A stretch of DNA of 64,000 nt from Leuctra nigra (Eukaryota; Arthropoda; Insecta; Plecoptera; Leuctridae), in assembly GCA_934045905.1 (NCBI GenBank), contig OW203761.1, positions 32,228,964 to 32,292,963 on the forward strand. Direction: 5' to 3'. Within the stretch, counting starts at the first letter, position 1. Every line of letters starts with the position of its first letter. The notes under the pieces were generated by a model. It was not told the DNA's origin and made no database searches. It was given only the letters and a program-made list of their open reading frames with translations. Below are positions 37,899 through 49,500 of the stretch, in pieces. The position numbers were made by a program, and so were the translations under genes.

Positions 37899-40550
37899 TT
37901 ATTTCGGTTTGAATATTTTCTTGGCCGAGTTCTTGACCCAACTCGACGAGTGGTTGCTGCCGTCGTCACCAGGCGTTGTTTCTGTCGACGACGTCCTCTG
38001 CAACACCGGCGACGAGGGACAGCTCTTGCTGGTCGACGACAATGGACATTCACTTGTACTCCCGCTGTTCTCTCTCTTGTTGATATCTACAAGGAGGCTC
38101 TGACGACACAACAACGACACGGTGTTCATCTTCGTCTTGTTCTCAACCTCCTTTCCTTTGCTCTTCCTCATCTTCACCCTGCGGAACTTGGAAGTGATGC
38201 TGGAGATGCCGAACTTGTTGGACTTCCCTTTTGTTCTCGGTAACGAGTCGCTTGCGATCGGGGAAGAGAATTTCTGATACGTCTCCGAGTCTACGTTAAT
38301 CATCCCCGCGCTTGCGCTCTTCATCAGCGCAGAGCTGTCGTCGTCGTCATCGCCGCCCTCGTCAGTTGACATCAGACGAAACACTTGCGAGCCGTAGCTC
38401 GACTCACTGCCGACACTGATGTGACTCAATCTGTTCCCGGCTCCATTGGAGTCCGGAACTTGCCTCACCCACACGGGCTCCGACGACGTCGAGGGCGTCG
38501 GAGTTGACGTCCCGATGTCGCTTGTCCAACTTCTTCCTCCAGGACCTCTCGTCAGGAACTCTTCCTTGGCTCGCTGAAGACGGAGCGCACGGAGTCGAGG
38601 CAGTGGCGGACTACCAGGAATGGAAGTTGAGGGGCCAGAAAGCCGGGACATTAGAGGGGAATCAGGTACAGAGGGAATGAGGACAAGACGCCCGGAGATG
38701 ACGTCATCAGGAGGTGGCGTTGTGACGGGAGATGATTCAGTGGTGTTTATGTGACTTGGCACGATCTTTGGTTCTGGATCAACTGGACGATCCTCGCGAG
38801 GCACAGAGTTGACTGGTTTGATCGTCCCTGCGCTGGATGACTTCAAGATGCCGCGTCGTACCGAGGAGGGCGTTCCGACCGTCCCCTCGGCGTTCTCGTT
38901 CTTGATGCTGTTCCTCGCCGCTGCGGACTCGGGCGATCGGATGACTCCGGCACTGGCAGACTTCTGGACCTCGCCGTAGCCCATGCGACCGATCCTCCTG
39001 CTTCCTTGCTGCAGAACTCGCTGCACTTCCTCCTGATACTTCGCCATCTGAGTCCTCACTCGGCGCTCCGCCACTGGTGATCGCCACGCTACCGGTGAAG
39101 CCGCGCCACTGCCGCCGACCTCGCCTCCATCTTGCTCGGTTAACTTCTGATTGTACTTGGCGATCATCATGCGAATGCTTGGCGCCGTGTCCTTGGCGAT
39201 CTGCTTGTACAAATCACGACGCCCTGGACTAGGGGATGGAGGCAACGGAGGAAAACCCAGAGGCGTAGTTGACCTTGAAATATTCAACCCCAAGTCGCAC
39301 TTATCCCCTAGCGTTTCTTTTATCAGATCAGTTTTAATGGACACTTGTGGTGTTTCATCTAAGACACATGCTTTGTTTTTCTCAGTCGGGTTACTTCGCG
39401 ACTCCTTGATAATCTCCAGCGAACCTTCATGCGACTTCCTCAGCACTCCGCCGTCAGTCTTGTCTGGACTGAACCGAGGTACCCGACTGCAGAGCGAGGT
39501 GCCATCGCCCTCCTGCAGCTTCCTCCTTGGCAGAGCAGGCGACGCCGACTGCGATCTGCTTCTCATGATCATCCACTGCGGCGTCGTCGGCATCAAGATC
39601 GGTCTGGACGTGGTCGCCTCCACGATGGCGCCGTTTTCATGCACCTCCGGCTCCTCGGCGACGACATAGCCGATGACTGACGACGCCTTGCCTTTGCTGT
39701 CCCGACGGACGGGAGAGAAGATCTTTCTCGTCGTCGGCACGAAGACGTTGACGGGCGTTGTGGAGCTCTCCGATGTCGCCGCGCTATTCTCATTCTTTTC
39801 CTCCACCACTCTTATCGGTATCTTACTTGGAGTGATCATGTTTTCCAGTGATCTTTTCACATCGCCCTCTTTTTGTTCTTCAGAACCTGACAACTTCGCT
39901 AGATTACGCGCTCTTTCGCCCTTATACGCTACATACGAATCAGATGATCTTCTTATCCTATTATTTCCCGTCTGCCTTTCTACTGGAGGCCCACCGGTCC
40001 CTTCAAAAGTTGGCCCATGAATTATCGCATTGACTTTAATCGTATTTTCCTCTCTAGTCTCGGTTTTGAGATCATTTTCGATCCTAAATTCGTCCGCTGT
40101 GTCTTTGACATCCTCTGGTTTGGATGATTCTGGTGAAGTGAAAGAAAAGCTTTCACAAACATCGACTGTTTCCTCGACGACTGGCGTTACATCAGCGACA
40201 GCCAACTTCTCACTTTCCGGCGATATTTCCTTGACATTCTTCTGTCGCTTCAGGAAGGCCGGCGTGATGGTAACCACGGTAACGGGCGGCGAGTGGTCTT
40301 CTTGGTGCGTGGTGACGGAGGGTTGGGCGACGGCGTGTTTGTTGGCGAGACGGCGGCACGGCGGCGACTTGACGACCACTACATCGGGCGTCGCGACGGG
40401 CTCCGACGCGGCGCACAAGAAGTTCAAACCTTGCTTCAGCTCGAGGACTTTGTGTGTGAGCAGCGAGGGAAGCTGAGTTAGTTCAACTGAATTCTGGCGG
40501 GGAATGTGAGAACCAGACAGTTCGCGTTGACTCGAAGCCACGTCTTGGGC
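37899..40550 (-). CDS. Exon 16, terminal exon (long Ser/Pro-rich C-terminal region)
   Basis: The acceptor is TTTAATTTCAG|GCCCAA. 883 codons run to the TAA at 37899-37901. The region is mostly disordered, with many SP/TP sites. Recognisable islands are two related helices, SIRMMIAKYNQKLTEQ (around 39176-39129) and RRVRTQMAKYQEEVQRVLQQ (around 39065-39006). There are also three KSASAG-type motifs (KSASAGVI near 38963, KSSSAGTI near 38843, KSASAGMI near 38321), a poly-Asp run, a strongly basic segment (TSKFRRVKMRKSKGKEVENK) and a short basic C-terminal end (KIFKPK). No catalytic domain is visible. The GC-rich third positions contrast sharply with the AT-rich flanks. Confidence 0.93.
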   Translation of the reverse strand, partial: AQDVASSQRELSGSHIPRQNSVELTQLPSLLTHKVLELKQGLNFLCAASEPVATPDVVVVKSPPCRRLANKHAVAQPSVTTHQEDHSPPVTVVTITPAFLKRQKNVKEISPESEKLAVADVTPVVEETVDVCESFSFTSPESSKPEDVKDTADEFRIENDLKTETREENTIKVNAIIHGPTFEGTGGPPVERQTGNNRIRRSSDSYVAYKGERARNLAKLSGSEEQKEGDVKRSLENMITPSKIPIRVVEEKNENSAATSESSTTPVNVFVPTTRKIFSPVRRDSKGKASSVIGYVVAEEPEVHENGAIVEATTSRPILMPTTPQWMIMRSRSQSASPALPRRKLQEGDGTSLCSRVPRFSPDKTDGGVLRKSHEGSLEIIKESRSNPTEKNKACVLDETPQVSIKTDLIKETLGDKCDLGLNISRSTTPLGFPPLPPSPSPGRRDLYKQIAKDTAPSIRMMIAKYNQKLTEQDGGEVGGSGAASPVAWRSPVAERRVRTQMAKYQEEVQRVLQQGSRRIGRMGYGEVQKSASAGVIRSPESAAARNSIKNENAEGTVGTPSSVRRGILKSSSAGTIKPVNSVPREDRPVDPEPKIVPSHINTTESSPVTTPPPDDVISGRLVLIPSVPDSPLMSRLSGPSTSIPGSPPLPRLRALRLQRAKEEFLTRGPGGRSWTSDIGTSTPTPSTSSEPVWVRQVPDSNGAGNRLSHISVGSESSYGSQVFRLMSTDEGGDDDDDSSALMKSASAGMINVDSETYQKFSSPIASDSLPRTKGKSNKFGISSITSKFRRVKMRKSKGKEVENKTKMNTVSLLCRQSLLVDINKRENSGSTSECPLSSTSKSCPSSPVLQRTSSTETTPGDDGSNHSSSWVKNSAKKIFKPK

Positions 40551-43500
40551 CTGAAATTAAATAATATTCAGATTAGAAGGAGGTAAAATAAACCGATAGA
40601 GAATAATTGATGTCCTAGGTTACCGATATGGGTGGGTTGAAAGAACCCATCAGTCAAGACTATCCCATGAAAAATCTGATTATAAACAGAACTAAGCTAA
40701 AAAGAATAACAAACCATCAACAAATGAGAACTTGTGCTAAAAATTACTGAAGAGAATTGTTTTAAATAAAAATGGAATCAATGGCAATTAATTTGGAACC
40801 ATCTTCAAATTTTTTTCAAAATTTCACACATTTGTAGATGTTTGTTCAACATAGCCAAGTATATTGAAAAGCTAAAATGTCAGCATTCTTCTAGACAGTG
40901 TTGATATACCGTGAGTGATCCCATGGACAGTGATAAGCTGGCGTCGGCGGAGAGACCACGTGACAGACGTACGGCGCCTCCACCGCGACGTCGGTCCTCC
41001 AGCTCGCTGCGCAGACTCAGAATCTCGCGGTTTCTCTCCCCAAGCGCCACCTCCAACTTCTGTGCCTGAACAGAAGAGTGACGTCAACAACACTGAACCC
41101 ATGTCACGGAGCTGGAGCTCTATTGCAAAGGTATTTATATGCAATGCTATTACAAAGCATCTTTACTTCTAAACGAAGTTCATAACATAATTGCAGGACG
41201 ATTTCTCAGTCTAGAAATTTGGATTACTGGTACCGGCCATATATTCCTAAGTATTTTTAATCTCAAATTCAAAATGCATTAACATTTTATCTGAAATCCT
41301 AGCAGCAATTGTTTTGATATCTAACAAATTTAGTGCCTGTTTGATAAATATCGCGATAGATAAAGAAATGTTTTAAAACGAACTTTTACTTCAAAATTGA
41401 GATTGTGTTCAATGTGACTAAGAATTTTATTTATATTTAAAGTTAGTCAGTGGGGCATATTTTAGTAATATGATATGTTTGGCACGTTTATTTTTATTAG
41501 GGACATAAATTAGTCGGAATTTTGTCTCACACCTTTTGTGTAAGAAGTAATGACTATCTTCATACGACAAAGAGTATTGTACTAAAATAATGTCATGTTG
41601 TTTTCACACGTGCTTACAAGTGTCAGAAGCTGTGTCGACAGCCCTTGCACAAGCGTCACTGCATCGTCTTGGCGACTGGTAACGCAACTCGACGCCTGGT
41701 TTTGATCCTGATCCACAGACGCCATGTTGGAATTCACCTCTTGGAGTTGCTTCATTTTACCGACGAGGTTCTGAGCAAGTGCGGCGTGCTGTTCCGAATG
41801 TTCCACAAAAGAATCCTGAAGGAGTCAGAAACAAATTCAATTTGATTACAACAAACAGTCATTATTTAAGAGTGATGTTTCAATTTGTGTTGTTATTATT
41901 AGTGTTGTGTTCTCAATTTTATTGTATTGCACTTGTGGATTCATCCATTGAAAATAAAATAATTATTATAAAAACTAAAATATTATTACCTATTTATTAT
42001 TATTAATTACGTGATGAACGCGGAAAAAAGACAATCGGTAGCAGCAGCGTAATATGTCAATCGCTATCCTGAGGCAGAACTTTGATTGTTTTATTAATAC
42101 AGCTCCATTCAAGTAAGTTATTTCTTTTTATCTATGTCAAAATGATTCTCTAATTGATTTTTCCCATTTTGGCACCATTACTTCGATGCCTACCCAATTA
42201 AATATAAGCAATTTAAAATAATTACTATTTTCATTTACATAGGTAAGTATATAGAAATAAAGATAAGACCGTGGGTGTTACATTTTGGTATTACTACAAA
42301 AATATGAGGAGTCAATGCACGGAATAGTAATTGATAGAGTTTGTCAACCTTCGTCTTAAGATCGTATACGTTTATTAGGAAGTAGGTGTTAGTTTATGTT
42401 TTATAATGTTAAAATATAACCTAGCTGTTTTCCTCCTTTCCAATTACAATTGATGCACATAAATTATGTAAATTTAAACAATTTAGTCACCAATGCTTAT
42501 TCCGAGTTTTAAACTCCACAAAACGTCGTCTGAATAGTTATTGTGTACTTGTGCTTGATATAGATACTGACAACATCTAGGAATGATGCTATTTTCAACA
42601 TGAAGTTTGACACATATATTCTCGACAATCGTAAACACTTCATAACTTTTGCCGGTTATTGTCATACATAGTCTCAATGAGCGTGAATATCCTAGCTGCT
42701 ATTCATTTACTGAAACTTGGCCCTTCCACCACTTCTGGTCATCAACTGCAACTGACTATGCATTTTTGTTTCCATTTGTAGGTCGTCCTCTCACACTGCT
42801 CGAAAACAGAAATAACTAAAAATGAAAATTCAAACTTGACAGCTAAAAATAAGTTTATTTTTGTGCCTATGATGGTGCGAAATGGTGTGAGGGAAAAATT
42901 TATGGAAAGATCAGTTCTCATCTATACCAGGAAAATAAAATACACTATTTGAATATGTTCAATAGTGTATTCAATAGCGTAGTGTGTAACTTGGAATAAT
43001 ATCAAAAGAAATCATTTTAATTTTGATTCTAAATATGATGTTCTGTTTTGAGGGTTGAATATCCTAAAATCATTTTCTTTTGACAATCTGGCAAAAGATG
43101 TGTAATGAGTTACGAGAATGATTTGCACGGGTTTCTTTCATCAGGGTGCTAGACCTAGCCAGAGGTCGAACTCAGGTCTTAAGAACCCTCACTTATAGAT
43201 GCACAGTCATCAAAACAAATCATCAGTAGTAATTGCTTTCCGTTAACAATTACTCGATTATATATTAAATCGTACTTAATTTAAATCAAGCATAGAGACA
43301 GTTCAAACTCATCATTGTAATAATTGTAATTTACTGTAAAACCATCGTGTATAATTAGCAAGAAATGGATTGCTTAAGCGCCTTAACGGGCGAGTGTGAG
43401 ATTAAAAACAATGTGCAATTATCAGTTCATGTGGAAGCTTTTTAATTGGAACTGTTTTATTTTTTGTATTAATGAATTACAATTGGTTCTTGAACTTCGT

Positions 43501-46500
43501 ACAACTGATTGCTGTCATTGAACTATTCTATCGGAAAAGCAGGTTGCATATCATTAAACTTTGTTTCATATCCTGCTATTCCCAAGAGAGATTTACTAAC
43601 AAAAACGATTCAAATGTATTAATTGTCGTACTATACACTCACACTCACTCAACATACCGTAAATGCCTAATAAACTGAGGAGCAGACCAAACACTATTAC
43701 TGTAAGCAACAACATGGCATTTTCGGCCTACTGGATCTCAAAATTGGGAAATCTCACATTGTTGCGAAATAACTTAATTTCGAGCTATGGCCCACCTGAC
43801 AACATATACCAAATTTGGGAACAATACGTTATGCCGTTTGGGTGCTAGAGGGCCGTGAAAACAGTGAAATTACACCCCTTTTAAAAGCTATGGGGCGATG
43901 CCAAGCTAGGACGACAGGATCGGCCACTTTGGCGCTAGCGTCGAGGCTGTGCTTTTCAAATCAACGTATTTCTTACCCCACACTCCGTATTTTCATGTTA
44001 TATTATAAGAATTAATGTTGATATTTGGTTATTTACCGAAAGAGTGGATAATTATTAGAAATGATAGTGTAATAACAATATTTTGATCATATAATGACAG
44101 CTCACAGAAATATTTTTGTTTCCAGTGCTTTCTTGAACTGACTCACGGCACAATGGAATTTTGTAACTTTCTATTAAAACAATTGAGAGGGTGTCGCTTC
44201 AGATTGAAATCGAATTTGCTTAAGATATTGCACTATCTTCTTATTTTTACACGTTTTATTATACTAGAGTAAAAAATATATGTATCTAAACAGTAAGTAC
44301 ATCTTCTTACGCCTGTCAAAATAAAGTTTCGCGAGTTTTAATTTTGAGTGGCACGAACAGCTTACTTCAAAGCTTACTTCACACTTCTTACTCACTCCCG
44401 ATGGCAGCGCTGCAGCACAATAGCGGGAAAAAGTTTGGCTAGTGCCCTATCTGATGATGATGATTCAGATTCAGATTCAGATTCAGATTCAGATATCAGG
44501 AAACGTTAAAAACTCTGGACTCAAAACTGAACATCACCATGCGCATAATATCTGGCACTACGAGATCGACTCCCCTTCAATGGCTCCCAGTTCTCAGCAA
44601 TATTCCGCCACCTCATCTGCGACGACAAGGGGCCTTGGTTAAACAATGGGAGAAGTGCCTGACAAATCCAGAACTTCCTGTTCACAAATTTACCACCGCA
44701 ACAGAGAGGCAAAGACTCAAATCGAGGCATCCTCCCTGGAAATTGGCCAATGCTCTGTCAGAGAAGGGATTTGACGTTGACGCTGCGTGGACAGAAGAGT
44801 GGTCTTCAGATAATCCTGACGTCCACGCATTGGTTCAAGATCCCATCATCGAGCAGCCTGGATTTGAGCTTCCTCGGAGGGAATGGGCCACATTGAATAG
44901 GCTGAGGACTGGGCACGGCCGATGCGGGCAGATGATGCACAAGTGGGGCCTGAGAGAGTCTCCGGAGTGTGACTGTGGACACCCTGTGCAATCTGCGTTC
45001 CACATCGCCACTGAGTGTCCACTACGCAGATTCACAGGATCTCTACGAGACATCTGCGATCTCACTCCGGAGGCCCTCAGGTGGCTTGAAGATCTAGATG
45101 TGCGGCTGTAGAAGCTTCTGCCAGAACAGCAATATTTTTTATGTTTTACATTGATTTCTTATTATGATAATTATGTCCTTTGATTTGTGTTTTATATTAC
45201 CAATTTTTGTAACTTTATTGTAATTGTAATAAACCATACGAAATAATAATAACCGCCACAGCCTAAACGGCTGAACCGATCGATATGAAAATTTAACCAC
45301 ATGTGCACTTTTGGCGTCTGATGATACCTTTGTTCTTATACATTTTTTGTGTCGCCATTTTTAAACCGGAAGTGACGTCATATATCAAAAACGGCTGGAC
45401 CGATTAGAACGAAATTAGCGCCATTCGATTTAGAAGGTCATCTATAAGGAATACCAATAGTGAAAGAAAAAATGTTCTATAACCTAAACCGGAAATGACG
45501 TCATAAAAATGAAAAATCTGACTAAAATCATCTCTTATATCAATAACTTCATATTCAGAAGGCTTATAATGTTACATAACATTTAATATTTATAGATACA
45601 AATTTTAGGTGGCAGTGATGTCAACCGCCATTTTGAAAACCGGAAGTGATGCCGTAACTCGAGAACGGCTGGACCGATTGGAACGAAACTTTTGCTATAC
45701 TTTGTAACATATTATTTACAGCATTAACACAGTAACAAGCACAACTTTTCTTAGCAACCAAATAACAACCCCACCGAGGCTGCCACCTTATCGTGGTGGT
45801 GGGGTTTGTGTTGGCCAACGATCCATTGCAGCTACGCCGGCGAGCATATGCTCATGTGTAAGGGTTACCCATGCCGGACAGGTCAGTGGTGAGGTCCAGA
45901 CAAAGAGCAGCCAGGGTTGGCCTAACCATATCCTCCCTTGAATTTGCGGTCCCCATCGGGCCGGCCTTCCCCCTCGAGATGGTGATCCCCCTGAAATCGG
46001 GTTCCGCCGGCCCAAATCCTTACACCCCCCGGTCCGTCCCCATTCCGGCCTGGTCTTCCCACCAGTGCTGGACTCCCCCGGATCGGGCCCGTTAGGTCAA
46101 CCCCCTCCCAATGTCCTCCACATAATTCAACAAAGTTTAAAGTAAAATAATTAATGTGCGCAATATAACCTCGTCGTTGACGCGCCGTTAAACCCTATTA
46201 ATCTAATCTAATCAAATAACAAAATCTTATTTTTTAAAAGAATTATAATCTTTGGTGCCACAATATGTTACAAGTTGTAATAATAAACTGAAAAAAGGAG
46301 TGATATCCCCATAAAAAAACACTCCGTGTAAAAATACCAGCCAAGTCTCTTCAATTAAAAAAAATTGAAGAAATCTAAAAATTCAGCACTGAAAAGTAGT
46401 GATATCAAAAAATTGGCCAAGTCAAAACTTTTCAAAAAATACTTGGCGCATCGTTTTTTTTAGGACATGTGTAGATGAGTACATTTCATTTCCTGCCTAC

Positions 46501-49500
46501 TTCTATACTATTTATATGCACGATGCGCCAAGTATTTTTTGAAAAGTTTTGACTTGGCCAATTTTTTGATATCACTACTTTTCAGTGCTGAATTTTTAGA
46601 TTTCTTCAATTTTTTTTTAATTGAAGAGACTTGGCTGGTATTTTTACACGGAGTGTTTTTTATGGGTTAATAAGTACAAGCACTAAGATGCCATAAGCAC
46701 GTTAGTTAAGTAAGAGAGATATCTAATATTACTTGTTTTGCTGGATTAATGGCTTTAAATGAATCTCAATGTTTTTGCTCAGAGAAGTAAATGAATCTCA
46801 CAAAAAATTAATGAGATTGTGATGTTAGATTTTTAATAAAAGAATATGTAAGAAATAAAACGAAATAGGTTAATTTCCAAATAAATTACATAATATAAGA
46901 AATATAAGGTCCCGTCTTGTCCATTTGATTAATTTTAACAATAATGATTGAGTCCAGATGTTAACCACGCGTATTGGCTTGGCTCACGTTGAACTTTTTT
47001 ACAGCAAATATTTGTAATCCAGATTCTTGCATGTCGCAATATGACGTCACAACGCATCTCGAGCAGGAGGGAGAAGTCACGGAAATAGTTCCCGACGTCG
47101 CGATGTTCCTAATAGCCGCGATCTCGTCGGGAACAACACGATCTGGAGATCTGGAGTAACTCAGAGCGCTCGCTGTTGACTTCTGCTTCCGGTAACGCCG
47201 CAGAAACAGGCGAAATTATTTACATGCGCCGATTTCATGTCAATCACCTGAACATCTGCTCAAATTCACGCAATCTTCCTTGATTCCAGATTGTTTGTAC
47301 AGTTTTATTGGCCAATTAAATTGAAAAGATTTGGGTGAACTGTGGTGTAAACTTAGAACATGTAAAACAATTTTTTTGTAAAATCAATTTGCACTTGAAA
47401 AATACTCGTTTTAATACTTGCATCTAAAAGTGTATAAAATAATATTTAATAAAAAATTAGATTGACCCAATTCCAATCAGAAACAAAGTTCTGCGTGCGA
47501 GAATCGGTGCAACCTTCATATGAAAGATGCAACCAAACTTAAGGTCTACTTACATTGGTTGCAGCCTAACTGGCTGTCGAATAAACGAATGAGTAAGCTG
47601 GGATAGTACCAATTACAATACTCATCGTCCATTGATCAATGATCATTCATTTCATCCACAAATAAGTTTCGACACAGTTTCTTTAAAACCCGAAGATTAA
47701 AACATTTTATCTCTCCTACTATTAGACTGTCCCATTTATAAAAACGTTTCCTCATAGATATAAGTTAACTCCCATAAAATCATAACATTTCTTTAACCGT
47801 CGCTAGTCATAAATCTGGCTGAGCCTGCTTGACAAATGTCACGCAACCACCGTCACGACGTCTACCTGCAGCGTCGCTCCCTCGCGTCTCAGCCTGTCCT
47901 GGCGTCTCTCCAGCTCCTGTATTCTCGTCCTGAGAGCGTCGACAAGCGCCGCCTGTTCGCCAGAATCTTCGCCGGAATCCTCCAGATGCACCGCCGCTCG
48001 AGCTAAAAACACGCGACACAACACGATCAGTGTAGTTCAAGGGAGATTTAATTGGCTGCTAAACAGTAACTGGAGGAAATGTCTCCTCTGGAAAGCAGCT
48101 CTCTTGGCGCCACATGTTAGTCGAACTCTATCTTCAAACGGTGTAATATATTTTTAGAATTATCATAATACTTGTAATTCTCACTTAATTGCTTCTATTC
48201 CATGTTCGAATACACAATAATAGGCATGGAAATTGTTTGTAAGCTAAGTACTTATTTCAAAGTTATTATTATGCATATTTTTTCATTGATCATTAATATT
48301 ACAAAAAAGCAAGAATGCATCATTATTCTACATACTCGGTGTTTCTTTAAATGAGTCAACGTATACTTAAAGGAATAACAATCAATGAGTGACGAATCAA
48401 AGTATATGTACAAGTCATTATTTCTGTCTGGTTGTAAAACTTGCGACTCTAATTGCTCTGGGAGTGAACATCGTTAGGCAGTTAATTACCTGTGTTCAAC
48501 TCTTGGATGTCCTGCTCTTCCTGCCTCAAACGCTGCAGCTCTTTCTCATGGCTCCTTGTCACGTGATCTATTTTCTCCTGGAGTTCCTCAAGTTCACTTT
48601 CCAGTTTTCTGCGAAATATAAATACAACATGTTGAATAAATTCGTCGATATGAGTCGTATTGTATAACACCGCCACAGTACTAATTATTCAAGGATTAAT
48701 GCGATCACACTCTGACAATTATAAGTTGGTGGAAGTTTGGAAAAGTTTGCATGAAAATAACCCTTTTACTTAATTGCATTTTCAATAGGGAATATGTTTT
48801 CATTATTAAAAACTACATTTCAAAATAACAACATATTTGTTTGTAAAACACAATTTTCACACTCAAAAGTGTACATTTTCATTCATAATTATAAAATTTA
48901 AATCCAATAAACATTTTAGCGGGAAATGGTATAAATAGGGGTGTGAAAACAGCGCGTTTTATTTACCAAAGTATATGTTGTTATTTTGCAAAAAATGTAA
49001 TTAAACGCAACCTGTATGCGTATTGCCTACTGCGCCTCTTGTTTAAGCGTCACTTGGGAATCTGATAAAGATAACAATTCACACATATGTATATATTTAG
49101 GAGGCCCGGGTTCGATTCCCGCGGCCGTCCTTCCTGACTGGGTTTTTTTCGTGGTTTTCCCTCAGTCGACAGGCAAATGCTGGGAAGGTACCTTACTAAT
49201 AGGCCACGATCGCCTCCTTCCCACCTTCCATCCTTACCTACTCTTCACCATCGTCTCCCAATCATCATCATAATCATTCATCCGTCGCCATTAGCCTCGC
49301 TGCAGAACAGTGCGACGTTAAGCCCCAGACAAAAAAAATGTGTATATTTACTAAATGATCTCAGCAACTCATACTTTCTTCCAATATGAAGTGCGCTTAA
49401 CAGTCACTCTTCTCTACGCCTTCGTCTTCAATGAAGAAATTACCGAGATCGAAGAAATGAGACCAGAGAGATCTGTCAACAATGTGTGCTTTATTGTTCA

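Noticed and set aside
37827..38243. Plus-strand open frames opposite the terminal exon (also 39151-39669, 40030-40476)
   Set aside because: They are antisense shadows of the GC-rich exon 16. The minus-strand frame is far longer, has splice and stop support and a coherent composition.
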